64,000 nt of DNA from Actinocatenispora comari (GTDB lineage: Bacteria; Actinomycetota; Actinomycetes; Mycobacteriales; Micromonosporaceae). The first letter of the stretch is position 1. The number at the start of each line of letters is the position of its first letter. The position numbers were made by a program, and so were the translations under genes. Below the pieces are notes generated by a model. It was given only the letters and a program-made list of their open reading frames with translations, did no database searches and had not been told where the DNA came from. The stretch spans positions 59,019 through 123,018 of the forward strand of contig NZ_BOPO01000023.1 in the NCBI RefSeq assembly GCF_017312725.1, written 5' to 3'. Positions 17,528 through 24,549 of this stretch are shown here, one piece after another.

Positions 17528-18505
17528 TCAGCTCGTCGCGGCGAGGAGCGTGTCGGCGGTTTCGGTGCGGGCGTAGAGGACCACCCGGCCGGCCCGGTGC
17601 GAGGCGACCAGGCCCGCCGCCCGCAGCAGCGTCAGCTGCTGGGAGACCGCACCGGCGGTCAGGCCGGTACGGCGGGCGAGTTCGGTGGTGGACGCCGGTG
17701 CGACGAGCTCGGCGAGCAGCCGGGCCCGGGCCCGGCCGAGCACGGCGCCGAGCGCCTGCGGCCCGACCGCGGTACCGGTCTCCCAGACCGTGGCGATGCC
17801 GCGCGGCGGGTACAGCAGGGTGGGCTGCCAGGGCCGCTGGCTGATCGAGTACACGCTGGGCCAGGCGAACACCGACGGCACCAGCACCAGGCCGCTGCCG
17901 TCCAGGCTGCGGGAGTCGTGCCAGTGCGTGTGCCGCACGTACAGCCGGTCGTCGGCGAAGCTGACCCGCTCGTGCAGGTCGCCGAACAGCAGGTACGCGC
18001 CGCCCTCGGCGAGCCGGCGGGCCCGGTAGGCGATCTCGCCCTCCAGCAGGCCGCGCACCCGGGGCCAGTCCGGCGCGAGCGCGACCTGCCAGTACGCGGT
18101 GACCGTGTCGGTCAGCTCGGCCAACCCCGACGCCGGGTCGTCGGCCAGCCGGGCGGCGAACGGGCCGGCCGCGGCACCCAGCCGGTGCAGTTCGGCGCGC
18201 ACCTGCGCCGGGGCGGTCGCCCGGACCGCGGCGAGCTCGGCGGCGAAGTCCGGTACCGGGGTGGTCGGCGGCGGCGTCAGGAAGTCCGGGATGTAGCGGG
18301 TCGGCGCGGGCACCAGGTCCAGCAGCGGCCCGAGGTCGACGCCGGCGTCGGCCAGTGCGCGCCGGGCCCGCCGGATCCACGGCAGGTGCAGCGCCCGGTC
18401 GGCCGGGTGACGCAGCGCACGGATGCTCACCACCGCCTCCCACAGCGGCGAGAACGCGAACCGGATGCGCAGCACGTCCTCGGTGGAAAAAGCCAGCTCC
18501 AGCAC
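17528..18505 (-). CDS. ArsR-like winged-helix transcriptional regulator
   Basis: A 325-residue protein. The first ~240 residues form an effector-like domain rich in Trp and Arg. The C-terminal ~80 residues are a winged helix: STTELARRTGLTAGAVSQQLTLLRAAGLVASHRAGRVVLY, with the recognition helix around AVSQQLTLL. This arrangement is typical of actinobacterial DUF5937/ArsR-family regulators. It is divergent from an MFS exporter gene 75 bases away and probably controls it. The GTG 18505 start opens the conserved region. Confidence 0.8.
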   Translation of the reverse strand: MLELAFSTEDVLRIRFAFSPLWEAVVSIRALRHPADRALHLPWIRRARRALADAGVDLGPLLDLVPAPTRYIPDFLTPPPTTPVPDFAAELAAVRATAPAQVRAELHRLGAAAGPFAARLADDPASGLAELTDTVTAYWQVALAPDWPRVRGLLEGEIAYRARRLAEGGAYLLFGDLHERVSFADDRLYVRHTHWHDSRSLDGSGLVLVPSVFAWPSVYSISQRPWQPTLLYPPRGIATVWETGTAVGPQALGAVLGRARARLLAELVAPASTTELARRTGLTAGAVSQQLTLLRAAGLVASHRAGRVVLYARTETADTLLAATS

Positions 18506-18520
18506 GATGCCCCCGATCGG

Positions 18521-18542
18521 AGATTCAGCGCAGTCTAAATCT
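18521..18542. promoter_or_regulatory. Possible operator between ArsR-like gene and MFS gene
   Basis: AGATT (18521-18525) and AATCT (18538-18542) form an inverted repeat with a 12-base spacer in the AT-richer part of the intergenic region. This would suit a dimeric winged-helix regulator. The arms are short, so the assignment is weak. Confidence 0.3.
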
Positions 18543-18580
18543 CTGGAAAGGAGCGAGAGCGGTCGGCGACAGTTACCCGC

Positions 18581-19870
18581 GTGACTCCGCCCAGCACCGA
18601 CGAACGCCCCCGTCCCGACACCACCGCCACTATCCCGGCCCAGCGCCGGTCCCGACTCGCCACCGAGGTGCACACCCATCTCGGCGGGCTGCCCCGTACC
18701 TTCTGGATCCTGTTCGGCGGCCAACTGGTGAACCGGATCGGCGGCATGGTCGCCGCGTTCCTGGTGCTCTACCTCGGCGCGCAGGGGCTGTCCGCCGGCC
18801 AGATCGGCGCGGTACTGGCCGCGCGCGGCGTCGGTTCGCTGGTGTCCCAGCCGCTCGGCGGGCTGCTCGCCGATCGGGTCGGGCGCCGGTTCACCCTGCT
18901 GACCGGGCTGGTCGCCACCAGCGGCGCGCTGGTGCTGCTCGGTGCGGTACACCCGCTGCCGGCGATGATCGCCGCGGCCGCGCTGCTCGGCTCGGTCAGC
19001 GAGCTGTACCGGCCGGCGTCCTCGGCGCTGGTCGCCGACGTCGTGCCGCCGGCGGCCCGGGCCAAGGCGTACGGGCTGCTGTTCTGGGCGGTCAACCTCG
19101 GTTTCGCGGTGGCGAGCCTGCTCGCCGGATTCCTCGCCGAGCACGGGTACTGGCTGCTGTTCGCCGTCGACGCCGGCTCCGGGCTGGCGTTCGCGGTGAT
19201 CATCGCGGTCGGCATCCCGCGCGGCACCGCGGGCCGGCCGAAGCCCGCCGCCGGCGGCGACCGGGCCGGCTACCGCACCGCGCTGCGCGATCCGCTGCTG
19301 GTGGCGCTGGTGCTGCTCACCCTGGCCTACGCGACCGTGTACAACCAGGCGCAGGTGGCGATCCCGCTGGCGATCCGCGACCACGGCCTGCCCGCCACCG
19401 TGTACGGCACCGCCGCGGCGGTCAACGGCATCGTGATCGTCGTCCTGCAACCGGTACTGACCACCTGGTTGGCCCGGTTCGACCGGATGAAGGTGCTCGC
19501 CGCGTCCTGGGCGCTGGTCGGCGGCGGCATGGCGCTGACCGGCCTCGCGCACACCGCCTGGCAGTACTGCCTGGTCGTGGTGGTGTGGACGATCGGCGAG
19601 GTGGGTACCGCCGGGTTCACCGCGGCGCTGGTCGCCGACCTCGCTCCGGCCCAGGCGCGCGGCCGGTACCAGGCGATGTTCGGCTGGGGGTGGTCGGCCG
19701 CGAGCCTCACCGGACCGACCGTCGGCACGTTCGTCTACGGCACGCTCGGCCCGGCCGCGACCTGGCTCGGCTGCCTCGCGATCGGTGCGCTGTGCGGCGT
19801 CGGCGCGCTCGCCCTGGCGAGCCGGGTCGCCCGGCGCCGCGCCGCCGCGCTGCACCTCGCGCTCGCCTGA
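18581..19870 (+). CDS. MFS drug-type efflux transporter
   Basis: A 429-residue major facilitator with about 12 membrane helices. Motif A of the DHA family is visible as GGLLADRVGRRFTLLTG between helices 2 and 3. The N-terminal ~35 residues are cytoplasmic and polar. It probably exports a small hydrophobic compound using the proton gradient. The neighbouring ArsR-like regulator is its likely repressor. GTG 18581 follows the intergenic operator region. Confidence 0.88.
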   Translation: MTPPSTDERPRPDTTATIPAQRRSRLATEVHTHLGGLPRTFWILFGGQLVNRIGGMVAAFLVLYLGAQGLSAGQIGAVLAARGVGSLVSQPLGGLLADRVGRRFTLLTGLVATSGALVLLGAVHPLPAMIAAAALLGSVSELYRPASSALVADVVPPAARAKAYGLLFWAVNLGFAVASLLAGFLAEHGYWLLFAVDAGSGLAFAVIIAVGIPRGTAGRPKPAAGGDRAGYRTALRDPLLVALVLLTLAYATVYNQAQVAIPLAIRDHGLPATVYGTAAAVNGIVIVVLQPVLTTWLARFDRMKVLAASWALVGGGMALTGLAHTAWQYCLVVVVWTIGEVGTAGFTAALVADLAPAQARGRYQAMFGWGWSAASLTGPTVGTFVYGTLGPAATWLGCLAIGALCGVGALALASRVARRRAAALHLALA

Positions 19871-20062
19871 TCGGGCAACGGTGACGAACCGGTCGCGCGG
19901 TATCGGACCGTTCGTGCGCGCCTGCATCGTGGTACCGGCCACCCGGTGTGGTCGGCCACCCCGGCGGGGTCTCTAGGCTGGGTGCATCAGCCCGGGCCGC
20001 CGGCCGCGTCGTCGGCCCGGATGCCGAGCAGCGACGCACGGCCACCGCTCGAGCGAGAAAGG

Positions 20063-21295
20063 ATGCTCGTGGTCATCGACACCGCCACCCAGCAACCCGT
20101 CCGCGCCCTGCTGTTGGAGGGCATTCACCCCGACGCGCAGAGCCGGCTGGAAAAGGCCGGGTACCAGGTGGAGACCCTGGGCCGGGCGCTGGACTCCGAG
20201 GAGCTGGCGAGCCGGCTCGGTGGCGTGCAGTTGCTCGGGATCCGCTCCAAGACGCAGGTCACCGAGCAGGTGCTGGCCGCCGCACCGGACCTGCTCGCGG
20301 TCGGCGCGTTCTGCATCGGTACCAACCAGATCGACCTGCCGGCCGCCGCCGCCCGCGGCGTCGCGGTGTTCAACGCGCCGTTCTCCAACACCCGCAGCGT
20401 GGTGGAGATCGCGCTGTCCGAGATCATCGCGCTGACCCGCCGGCTGACCGAGAAGAACGCGAGCCTGCACGCCGGCGTGTGGGACAAGTCGGCCTCCGGC
20501 GCGCACGAGGTGCGCGGCCGCCGGCTCGGCATCGTCGGCTACGGCAACATCGGTACCCAGCTGTCGGTGCTGGCCGAGAACCTCGGCATGTCGGTCTACT
20601 TCTACGACACCGCGGACAAGCTGGCGCTGGGCAACGCGCGCCGCTGCGGCTCGCTGGACGAGCTGCTCAGCGAGGTCGACGTGGTCACCCTGCACGTGGA
20701 CGGACGGCCGGGCAACAGCGGCATGTTCGGCGCCGACGAGTTCGCCCGGATGCGTCCCGGCAGCCTGTTCCTCAACCTGTCCCGCGGGTTCGTCGTCGAC
20801 CACCTGGCACTGCGCGACAACATCACCTCCGGGCACCTGGCCGGCGCCGCGATCGACGTGTTCCCGACCGAGCCGAAGGGCCGCGGCGACGCGTTCGTCT
20901 CCGAGCTGCAGGGCCTGCCGAACGTGATCCTCACCCCGCACATCGGCGGCTCCACCGAGGAGGCGCAGCAGGACATCGGCCAGTTCGTGGCCGGCAAGTT
21001 CCGCGACTTCATCGAGGCCGGCGCGACCGCGATGAGCGTCAACTTCCCGCAGCTGGACCTGGGCGAGCGGCCCGGCGCGCGGCGGCTGGTGCACGTGCAC
21101 CGCAACGTGCCCGGCGTGCTGGCGAAGATCAACGGTCTGCTCGGCGAGCACCACGTCAACGTCGACGGCCAGCTGCTGGGCACTCGCGGCGAGATCGGCT
21201 ACGTGATCACCGACATCGGTTCCCGGGGCAGTGCCGACGTGCTGGCCGGCCTGTCCGCGATGCCGGAGACGATCCGGCTGCGCGCCCTCGACTGA
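20063..21295 (+). CDS. serA: D-3-phosphoglycerate dehydrogenase
   Basis: A protein of about 410 residues, the size of the E. coli-type (short) SerA. It oxidises 3-phosphoglycerate to 3-phosphohydroxypyruvate, the first step of serine synthesis. The Rossmann motif is GIVGYGNIGTQLSVLAENLG. The catalytic residues are Arg in NLSRGFVV, Glu in FPTEPKG and His in TPHIGGST. A C-terminal ACT domain (RNVPGVLAKINGLLGEHHV) would bind serine for feedback control. ATG 20063 is very close to the purine-rich AGAAAGG; GTG 20069 has better spacing and may be the true start. Confidence 0.92.
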   Translation: MLVVIDTATQQPVRALLLEGIHPDAQSRLEKAGYQVETLGRALDSEELASRLGGVQLLGIRSKTQVTEQVLAAAPDLLAVGAFCIGTNQIDLPAAAARGVAVFNAPFSNTRSVVEIALSEIIALTRRLTEKNASLHAGVWDKSASGAHEVRGRRLGIVGYGNIGTQLSVLAENLGMSVYFYDTADKLALGNARRCGSLDELLSEVDVVTLHVDGRPGNSGMFGADEFARMRPGSLFLNLSRGFVVDHLALRDNITSGHLAGAAIDVFPTEPKGRGDAFVSELQGLPNVILTPHIGGSTEEAQQDIGQFVAGKFRDFIEAGATAMSVNFPQLDLGERPGARRLVHVHRNVPGVLAKINGLLGEHHVNVDGQLLGTRGEIGYVITDIGSRGSADVLAGLSAMPETIRLRALD

Positions 21296-21437
21296 TCTGC
21301 GCTCCGGGTGGGGCGATCCGCCCCACCCGGGTGGTCGGTGGCGCGCCGCGCCGGGCGTCCGTTTCCCGTCCGGGCAGTGAGGTTTCTCGCTCCGGTGAGC
21401 GCAGCGGCGGTGATCACCGGCGGATATCCTGGGCCCA

Positions 21438-21506
21438 TCGGCGGTGGGGCCCGCCGTCCGGCTTCGGCCGGAGAACCGCACCAACCGGTCGCCAACGGTC
21501 CCTACC
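21438..21506 (+). ncRNA. Fluoride (crcB) riboswitch aptamer
   Basis: This leader lies directly upstream of two crcB genes and fits the fluoride riboswitch architecture. The 5' hairpin GGCGGTGGGGCCCGCC corresponds to the GGCGATGAGGCCCGCC element of the well-studied Thermotoga aptamer. A variable stem-loop follows (TCCGGCTTCGGCCGGA), then AACCGC, and a 3' strand GGTCCCTACC matching the GGCCTCTAC end. The GGGGCC of the 5' loop (21446-21451) can pair with GGTCCC (21497-21502), which is the pseudoknot or long-range helix of the family. The homology is from memory and pattern; a covariance search would settle it. Confidence 0.8.
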
Positions 21507-21537
21507 AGGTGCACTGCACACCCGGTAGGCGAGGGAG
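21499..21537 (+). promoter_or_regulatory. Expression platform of the fluoride riboswitch
   Basis: TCCCT (21499-21503) in the 3' aptamer strand is complementary to AGGGA (21532-21536), the ribosome binding site of the first crcB gene. The same strand can also form a 9-bp hairpin with 21519-21528 (CTACC/GGTAG outer part). No T-run follows, so control is probably at translation. Fluoride binding would hold TCCC in the aptamer and free the ribosome binding site. Confidence 0.6.
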
Positions 21538-21546
21538 CCCACGGAC

Positions 21547-22122
21547 ATGTCACACGGCCACGGCGCCGCGATGGACGAACACGCGTCGACGCAGGGTCCG
21601 GCCGGGCCTGGTGAGCCCGGTGCCGGCGACCCGGTACCGAAGACCGCCGGCGCGGCACCACCGCTCGCGACCGACCCGGACGTCGACCTGCACGTACCGC
21701 AGCAGCGGCAGGAGCTGCGCCACCACCCCGCGGTGCGGCTGGGGACGATCGCCGCCGGCGGCGTGCTCGGCGCGTTCGGGCGCTACGGGTTGTCGGTCGC
21801 GATCCCGCACGCACGTATCGGGTTTCCCTGGTCGACGTTCCTGACCAACGTGTCCGGCGCGTTCCTGATCGGCGTGCTGATGGTGCTGATCGCCGAGGTG
21901 CTCCCGGCACACCCGCTGATCCGGCCGTTCCTCGGCGTGGGCGTGCTCGGCGGCTACACCACCTTCTCGACGTCCATCGTGGACACCCAGCAGCTGGTCG
22001 TCGCGGGCGCGGCCCGGACCGCGCTGCTCTACCTGGTCGCCACGCTGGCCTGCGCGGTGCTCGCCACGCTGGCCGGGACGCTGCTGGCCCGTACGGTGGC
22101 CACCCGCAGGAGGCAGGCATGA
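21547..22122 (+). CDS. crcB: Fluoride channel subunit CrcB/Fluc, first copy
   Basis: A 191-residue protein. An unusual hydrophilic N-terminal extension of about 65 residues (acidic, Pro/Ala-rich, His-containing) precedes a standard four-helix Fluc unit. Family signatures are GGVLGAFGRYG (Gly-Arg motif), FLTNVSGAFLIG with the conserved Asn, and GGYTTFSTSIVDT with the Phe-box and Thr/Ser residues. It forms part of a dual-topology dimeric channel that expels fluoride. The stop overlaps the start of the second copy (ATGA), so the two subunits are probably made in equal amounts as a heterodimer. Confidence 0.92.
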   Translation: MSHGHGAAMDEHASTQGPAGPGEPGAGDPVPKTAGAAPPLATDPDVDLHVPQQRQELRHHPAVRLGTIAAGGVLGAFGRYGLSVAIPHARIGFPWSTFLTNVSGAFLIGVLMVLIAEVLPAHPLIRPFLGVGVLGGYTTFSTSIVDTQQLVVAGAARTALLYLVATLACAVLATLAGTLLARTVATRRRQA

Positions 22123-22487
22123 CGCTGGTGCTGATCGCGATCGGTGCCGCGGTGGGCGCACCGGCGCGCTACCTGGTCGACCGGGCCGTGCAGTCGCGGC
22201 ACGACTCGGTGTTCCCGTGGGGCACCTTCACGGTCAACATGCTCGGCTCGTTCCTGCTCGGCTTCGTCGTCGGCGGCGCGGGTGCGCTCTCGCCCGGGCT
22301 CACGGCGCTGCTGGGCACCGGCCTGTGCGGCGCGCTGACGACGTACTCGACGTTCAGCTACGAGACGCTGCGGCTGCTGGGCACCGCCGGGCGCAGCCTC
22401 GCCGTGCTCAACGTGGTGGCGAGCCTGGCCGGCGGGCTGGGTGCCGCGTTCGCGGGCCTCGCCGTCGCGACCGCGATCTGGGGATAG
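22119..22487 (+). CDS. crcB: Fluoride channel subunit CrcB/Fluc, second copy
   Basis: A 122-residue Fluc subunit without the N-terminal extension. Motifs are GAAVGAPARYLVDR, FTVNMLGSFLLG with the conserved Asn, and GLCGALTTYSTFSYET with the Phe-box. Paired subunits in opposite membrane orientation are the usual form in actinobacteria. Translation is coupled to the first copy by a 4-base overlap, and expression follows the fluoride riboswitch upstream. Confidence 0.93.
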   Translation: MTLVLIAIGAAVGAPARYLVDRAVQSRHDSVFPWGTFTVNMLGSFLLGFVVGGAGALSPGLTALLGTGLCGALTTYSTFSYETLRLLGTAGRSLAVLNVVASLAGGLGAAFAGLAVATAIWG

Positions 22488-22510
22488 CGGACCGGCCGCG
22501 ACGCCGTGGT

Positions 22511-22532
22511 GGGGCCGCCGCGGGGCGGCCCC
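22511..22532 (+). terminator. Stem-loop after crcB pair
   Basis: GGGGCCGCC, a GCGG loop and GGCGGCCCC form a perfect 9-bp stem 23 bases after the second crcB stop. Confidence 0.65.
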
Positions 22533-22546
22533 GGCACGGGGATGCG

Positions 22547-22576
22547 TTCGGCGGCCCCGGGGCAAGGGCCGCCGAA
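22547..22576 (-). terminator. Stem-loop after the Asp-rich protein gene
   Basis: TTCGGCGGCCC pairs perfectly with GGGCCGCCGAA across an 8-base loop, just past the stop of the minus-strand gene ending at 22586. It may act in both directions. Confidence 0.7.
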
Positions 22577-22585
22577 CGGGGTGAC

Positions 22586-23347
22586 TCAGTTGCCGTACGA
22601 CGGGGAGTCGTCGACCGCGCCGAAGCTCTCCGAGTAGTCCTGGCCGCCGTGATCCGAACCGCCGTCCGACCCGTCGCCGGAGCCGCTGGTGGAGTCCGAA
22701 CCGGACTGGTCGCCGGTCGAGGACGAGCCGCCGGAGGGGTCCGCGCCGCCGGAGGAGTCGCCACCGTCCGACCCGTCGGCACCCGGCACCGAGGTGAGGT
22801 CGGGGATCGACGCCGAGCCGCCGGAGCCATGGTCGCCGCCGGAGGAGTCGCCACCGGAGGTCGACGAGTCGCCGCCGGAGGTCGAGTCGCTGCCCGAGGT
22901 GGACGAGTCGCTGCCGTCACCGGAGCCGCCGGCCGGCGGCTGCGCGGACGGACCACCCGGCGCCGCCGCGCCGCCCGGTGCCGCCGCACCGGAGCCGTCG
23001 CCGCTGGTGTCGTGGCCGCTGGTGTCGTCGCTGCCGCTGCCGCCGCCGGAACCGCCGGTGACGTACGAGTCGTCGTGGCTGAAGTCGACGCCGCTGGCAG
23101 TGTCGTCCAGGTAGCCGTCGCCGTTCTCGTCGACCATCCGCTCGTCGAAGCTGCCGTCGTGGTTCTGGTCGTAGTCGGCGTATTCGACCACACCGTCGTT
23201 GTTCTCGTCGTACGCGACGAAGTCGGTCTGACCGTCCCCGTTCGTGTCGGCCGTGTACTCCACGGAGCCGTCGCTCTCGTAGTGGGCCGTCACGTCGTCG
23301 GCCTGGCCGTCACCGTCCGCGTCGATCCACACGTCGCTGTCGCTCAT
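22586..23347 (-). CDS. Acidic protein with five calcium-loop-like repeats and Ser/Gly/Asp tail
   Basis: A 253-residue protein of very biased composition. Residues ~8-85 carry five DxDxDG-type loops: DADGDGQAD, DTNGDGQTD, DENNDGVVE, DQNHDGSFD and DENGDGYLD. These match the calcium-binding loop of EF-hand/dockerin-like and thrombospondin-3-like repeats. The remaining ~165 residues are low complexity, almost only Ser, Gly, Asp, Thr and Pro. No signal peptide or membrane segment is seen. The start ATG has GGGGGA upstream. Calcium binding is inferred from the loops; the biological role is unknown. Confidence 0.75.
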   Translation of the reverse strand: MSDSDVWIDADGDGQADDVTAHYESDGSVEYTADTNGDGQTDFVAYDENNDGVVEYADYDQNHDGSFDERMVDENGDGYLDDTASGVDFSHDDSYVTGGSGGGSGSDDTSGHDTSGDGSGAAAPGGAAAPGGPSAQPPAGGSGDGSDSSTSGSDSTSGGDSSTSGGDSSGGDHGSGGSASIPDLTSVPGADGSDGGDSSGGADPSGGSSSTGDQSGSDSTSGSGDGSDGGSDHGGQDYSESFGAVDDSPSYGN

Positions 23348-23649
23348 TCCGCTTCCCCCTAGACTCGGCCCCACCGGGGCCGTGCACCCCACCAGGCCTG
23401 TTGCATCACCTATGTTGGCGGCCGGTTCGACCCGCGCCGTGCACCACGATAGGTCCCGCCCTCCAGTGCCGCTCTCCCCGTTCCGTGCCAGCAAGCGATC
23501 GTCACGCACCGTGTCGGCAAGCTGGCGGTTTCGCGTCCGGTTCGCCGGCGGTACCGACCGGCGAATGCTGATGAATTCGCAGAAGCCGCGCGTGTCGACC
23601 GGGCGCAACGCATACTGATCGTGTATCGGACGAGCACGAGGGGTAAGCG
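23348..23649. other. Divergent intergenic region
   Basis: About 300 bases between the Asp-rich gene (minus) and a small plus-strand gene. I see no gene and no strong inverted repeat. The promoters of both genes must lie here, but no clear -35/-10 pair was found. Confidence 0.4.
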
Positions 23650-23886
23650 ATGATGACGACGTCGCCGGACCTGAGGAGCGTCCTGTCGCGGGTGACCGAC
23701 GCGGTGGAGAACCTTCCGTGCGGGGCCGAGCACTCCTGCTCCGCCCAGCTGCGGCGGGACCTGTTCGCGCTGCGCGAGCGAGTACGGTGGGCCGGCCGGC
23801 CCAGCGGTGACCTGCTCGCCGAGGCCGAGGGGCTGCTCGGCCGGATCAGCGAGTACCTGGCCGCCACCGGCCCGGCCGTGCGCTGA
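23650..23886 (+). CDS. Small hypothetical protein with two cysteines
   Basis: A 78-residue mostly helical protein with a Cys pair in NLPCGAEHSCSAQLRRDL and two amphipathic helices after it. The function is not recognised. A purine-rich GAGGGGTAAG precedes the double ATG at 23650/23653. The stop is followed by a perfect 12-bp stem-loop, which supports a real transcription unit. Confidence 0.6.
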   Translation: MMTTSPDLRSVLSRVTDAVENLPCGAEHSCSAQLRRDLFALRERVRWAGRPSGDLLAEAEGLLGRISEYLAATGPAVR

Positions 23887-23904
23887 GCCAGCGGAAGTCG
23901 TTGC

Positions 23905-23931
23905 GGCGCCCCGGCCGTCGGCCGGGGCGCC
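23905..23931. terminator. Perfect 12-bp stem-loop
   Basis: GGCGCCCCGGCC, a GTC loop and GGCCGGGGCGCC. It lies behind the small plus-strand gene and could also stop transcripts leaving the minus-strand biosynthetic operon that ends at 24043. Confidence 0.7.
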
Positions 23932-24016
23932 GCACTGCATGGCCGGCACTGCCGCACTGCGTGGCCGGTGCTGCCGCACTGCGCGGCCGGCACTGCCGCA
24001 CCGCGCGGGCGGTCGC
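23929..24016. repeat. 22-bp tandem repeat array, three good copies plus one degenerate
   Basis: Units start at 23929, 23951, 23973 and 23995. The consensus is GCCGCACTGCGTGGCCGGCA plus CT. The fourth copy is diverged. The array lies between the 3' ends of a small gene and the Nudix gene. Confidence 0.8.
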
Positions 24017-24042
24017 CGCACCGGGCAGCTCGCGGGCTCGGG

Positions 24043-24549
24043 TCAGTCGAGGGTGGGCTGGCGCCGATCGGGGTCCTCGATCGGAACATCCTCTGCCAGG
24101 AGGCCGACGCCATCGTGTGCCCGGACACTCGGGTCCGCGGCGTCCAACGCGTCCAAGACGCGTGCCGCATACACTTCCCGCATCTTTCCGCGGACATCGT
24201 CCTCGGTCCACCAGGCGAAATCCGCGGTTTCGTCGGTCGTGACGAGAGTCCCGCCCAGCCGGCGCACCCGGAAGACCAGTGCGACCGCACCGATGCGCAT
24301 GTTCTTGTACACGCCGGTGAGGCGTACCGGTGCGACCGACAACCCGGTCTCCTCCCGCATCTCCCTTCGCAGGCAGTGAACGATCGACTCGTCCAGTTCC
24401 AGCAGGCCCCCGGGGGGCTCCCAGTTCCCGTTGTCCCGACGCTGGATCACCAGCACCCGGCGCCGTTCGTCGAGAAGAATGCCGGAGGCACTCACCGAGT
24501 GCCTGGGGATGTCGACCACTGCCCACCTCGGACAATCGATGGAGGTCAC
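24043..24549 (-). CDS. Nudix hydrolase, last gene of the hybrid RiPP/NRPS operon
   Basis: A 168-residue Nudix protein. The Nudix box G-x5-E-x7-REUxEExGU is present as GGLLELDESIVHCLRREM followed by REETGL, around residues 48-70, with all catalytic Glu residues. It would hydrolyse a nucleoside diphosphate linked to another group. Its ATG overlaps the stop of the adenylation gene (ATGA), so it is co-translated with the pathway. It could hydrolyse aberrant adenylylated by-products or simply be a housekeeping passenger; the sequence does not decide. Confidence 0.88.
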   Translation of the reverse strand: MTSIDCPRWAVVDIPRHSVSASGILLDERRRVLVIQRRDNGNWEPPGGLLELDESIVHCLRREMREETGLSVAPVRLTGVYKNMRIGAVALVFRVRRLGGTLVTTDETADFAWWTEDDVRGKMREVYAARVLDALDAADPSVRAHDGVGLLAEDVPIEDPDRRQPTLD

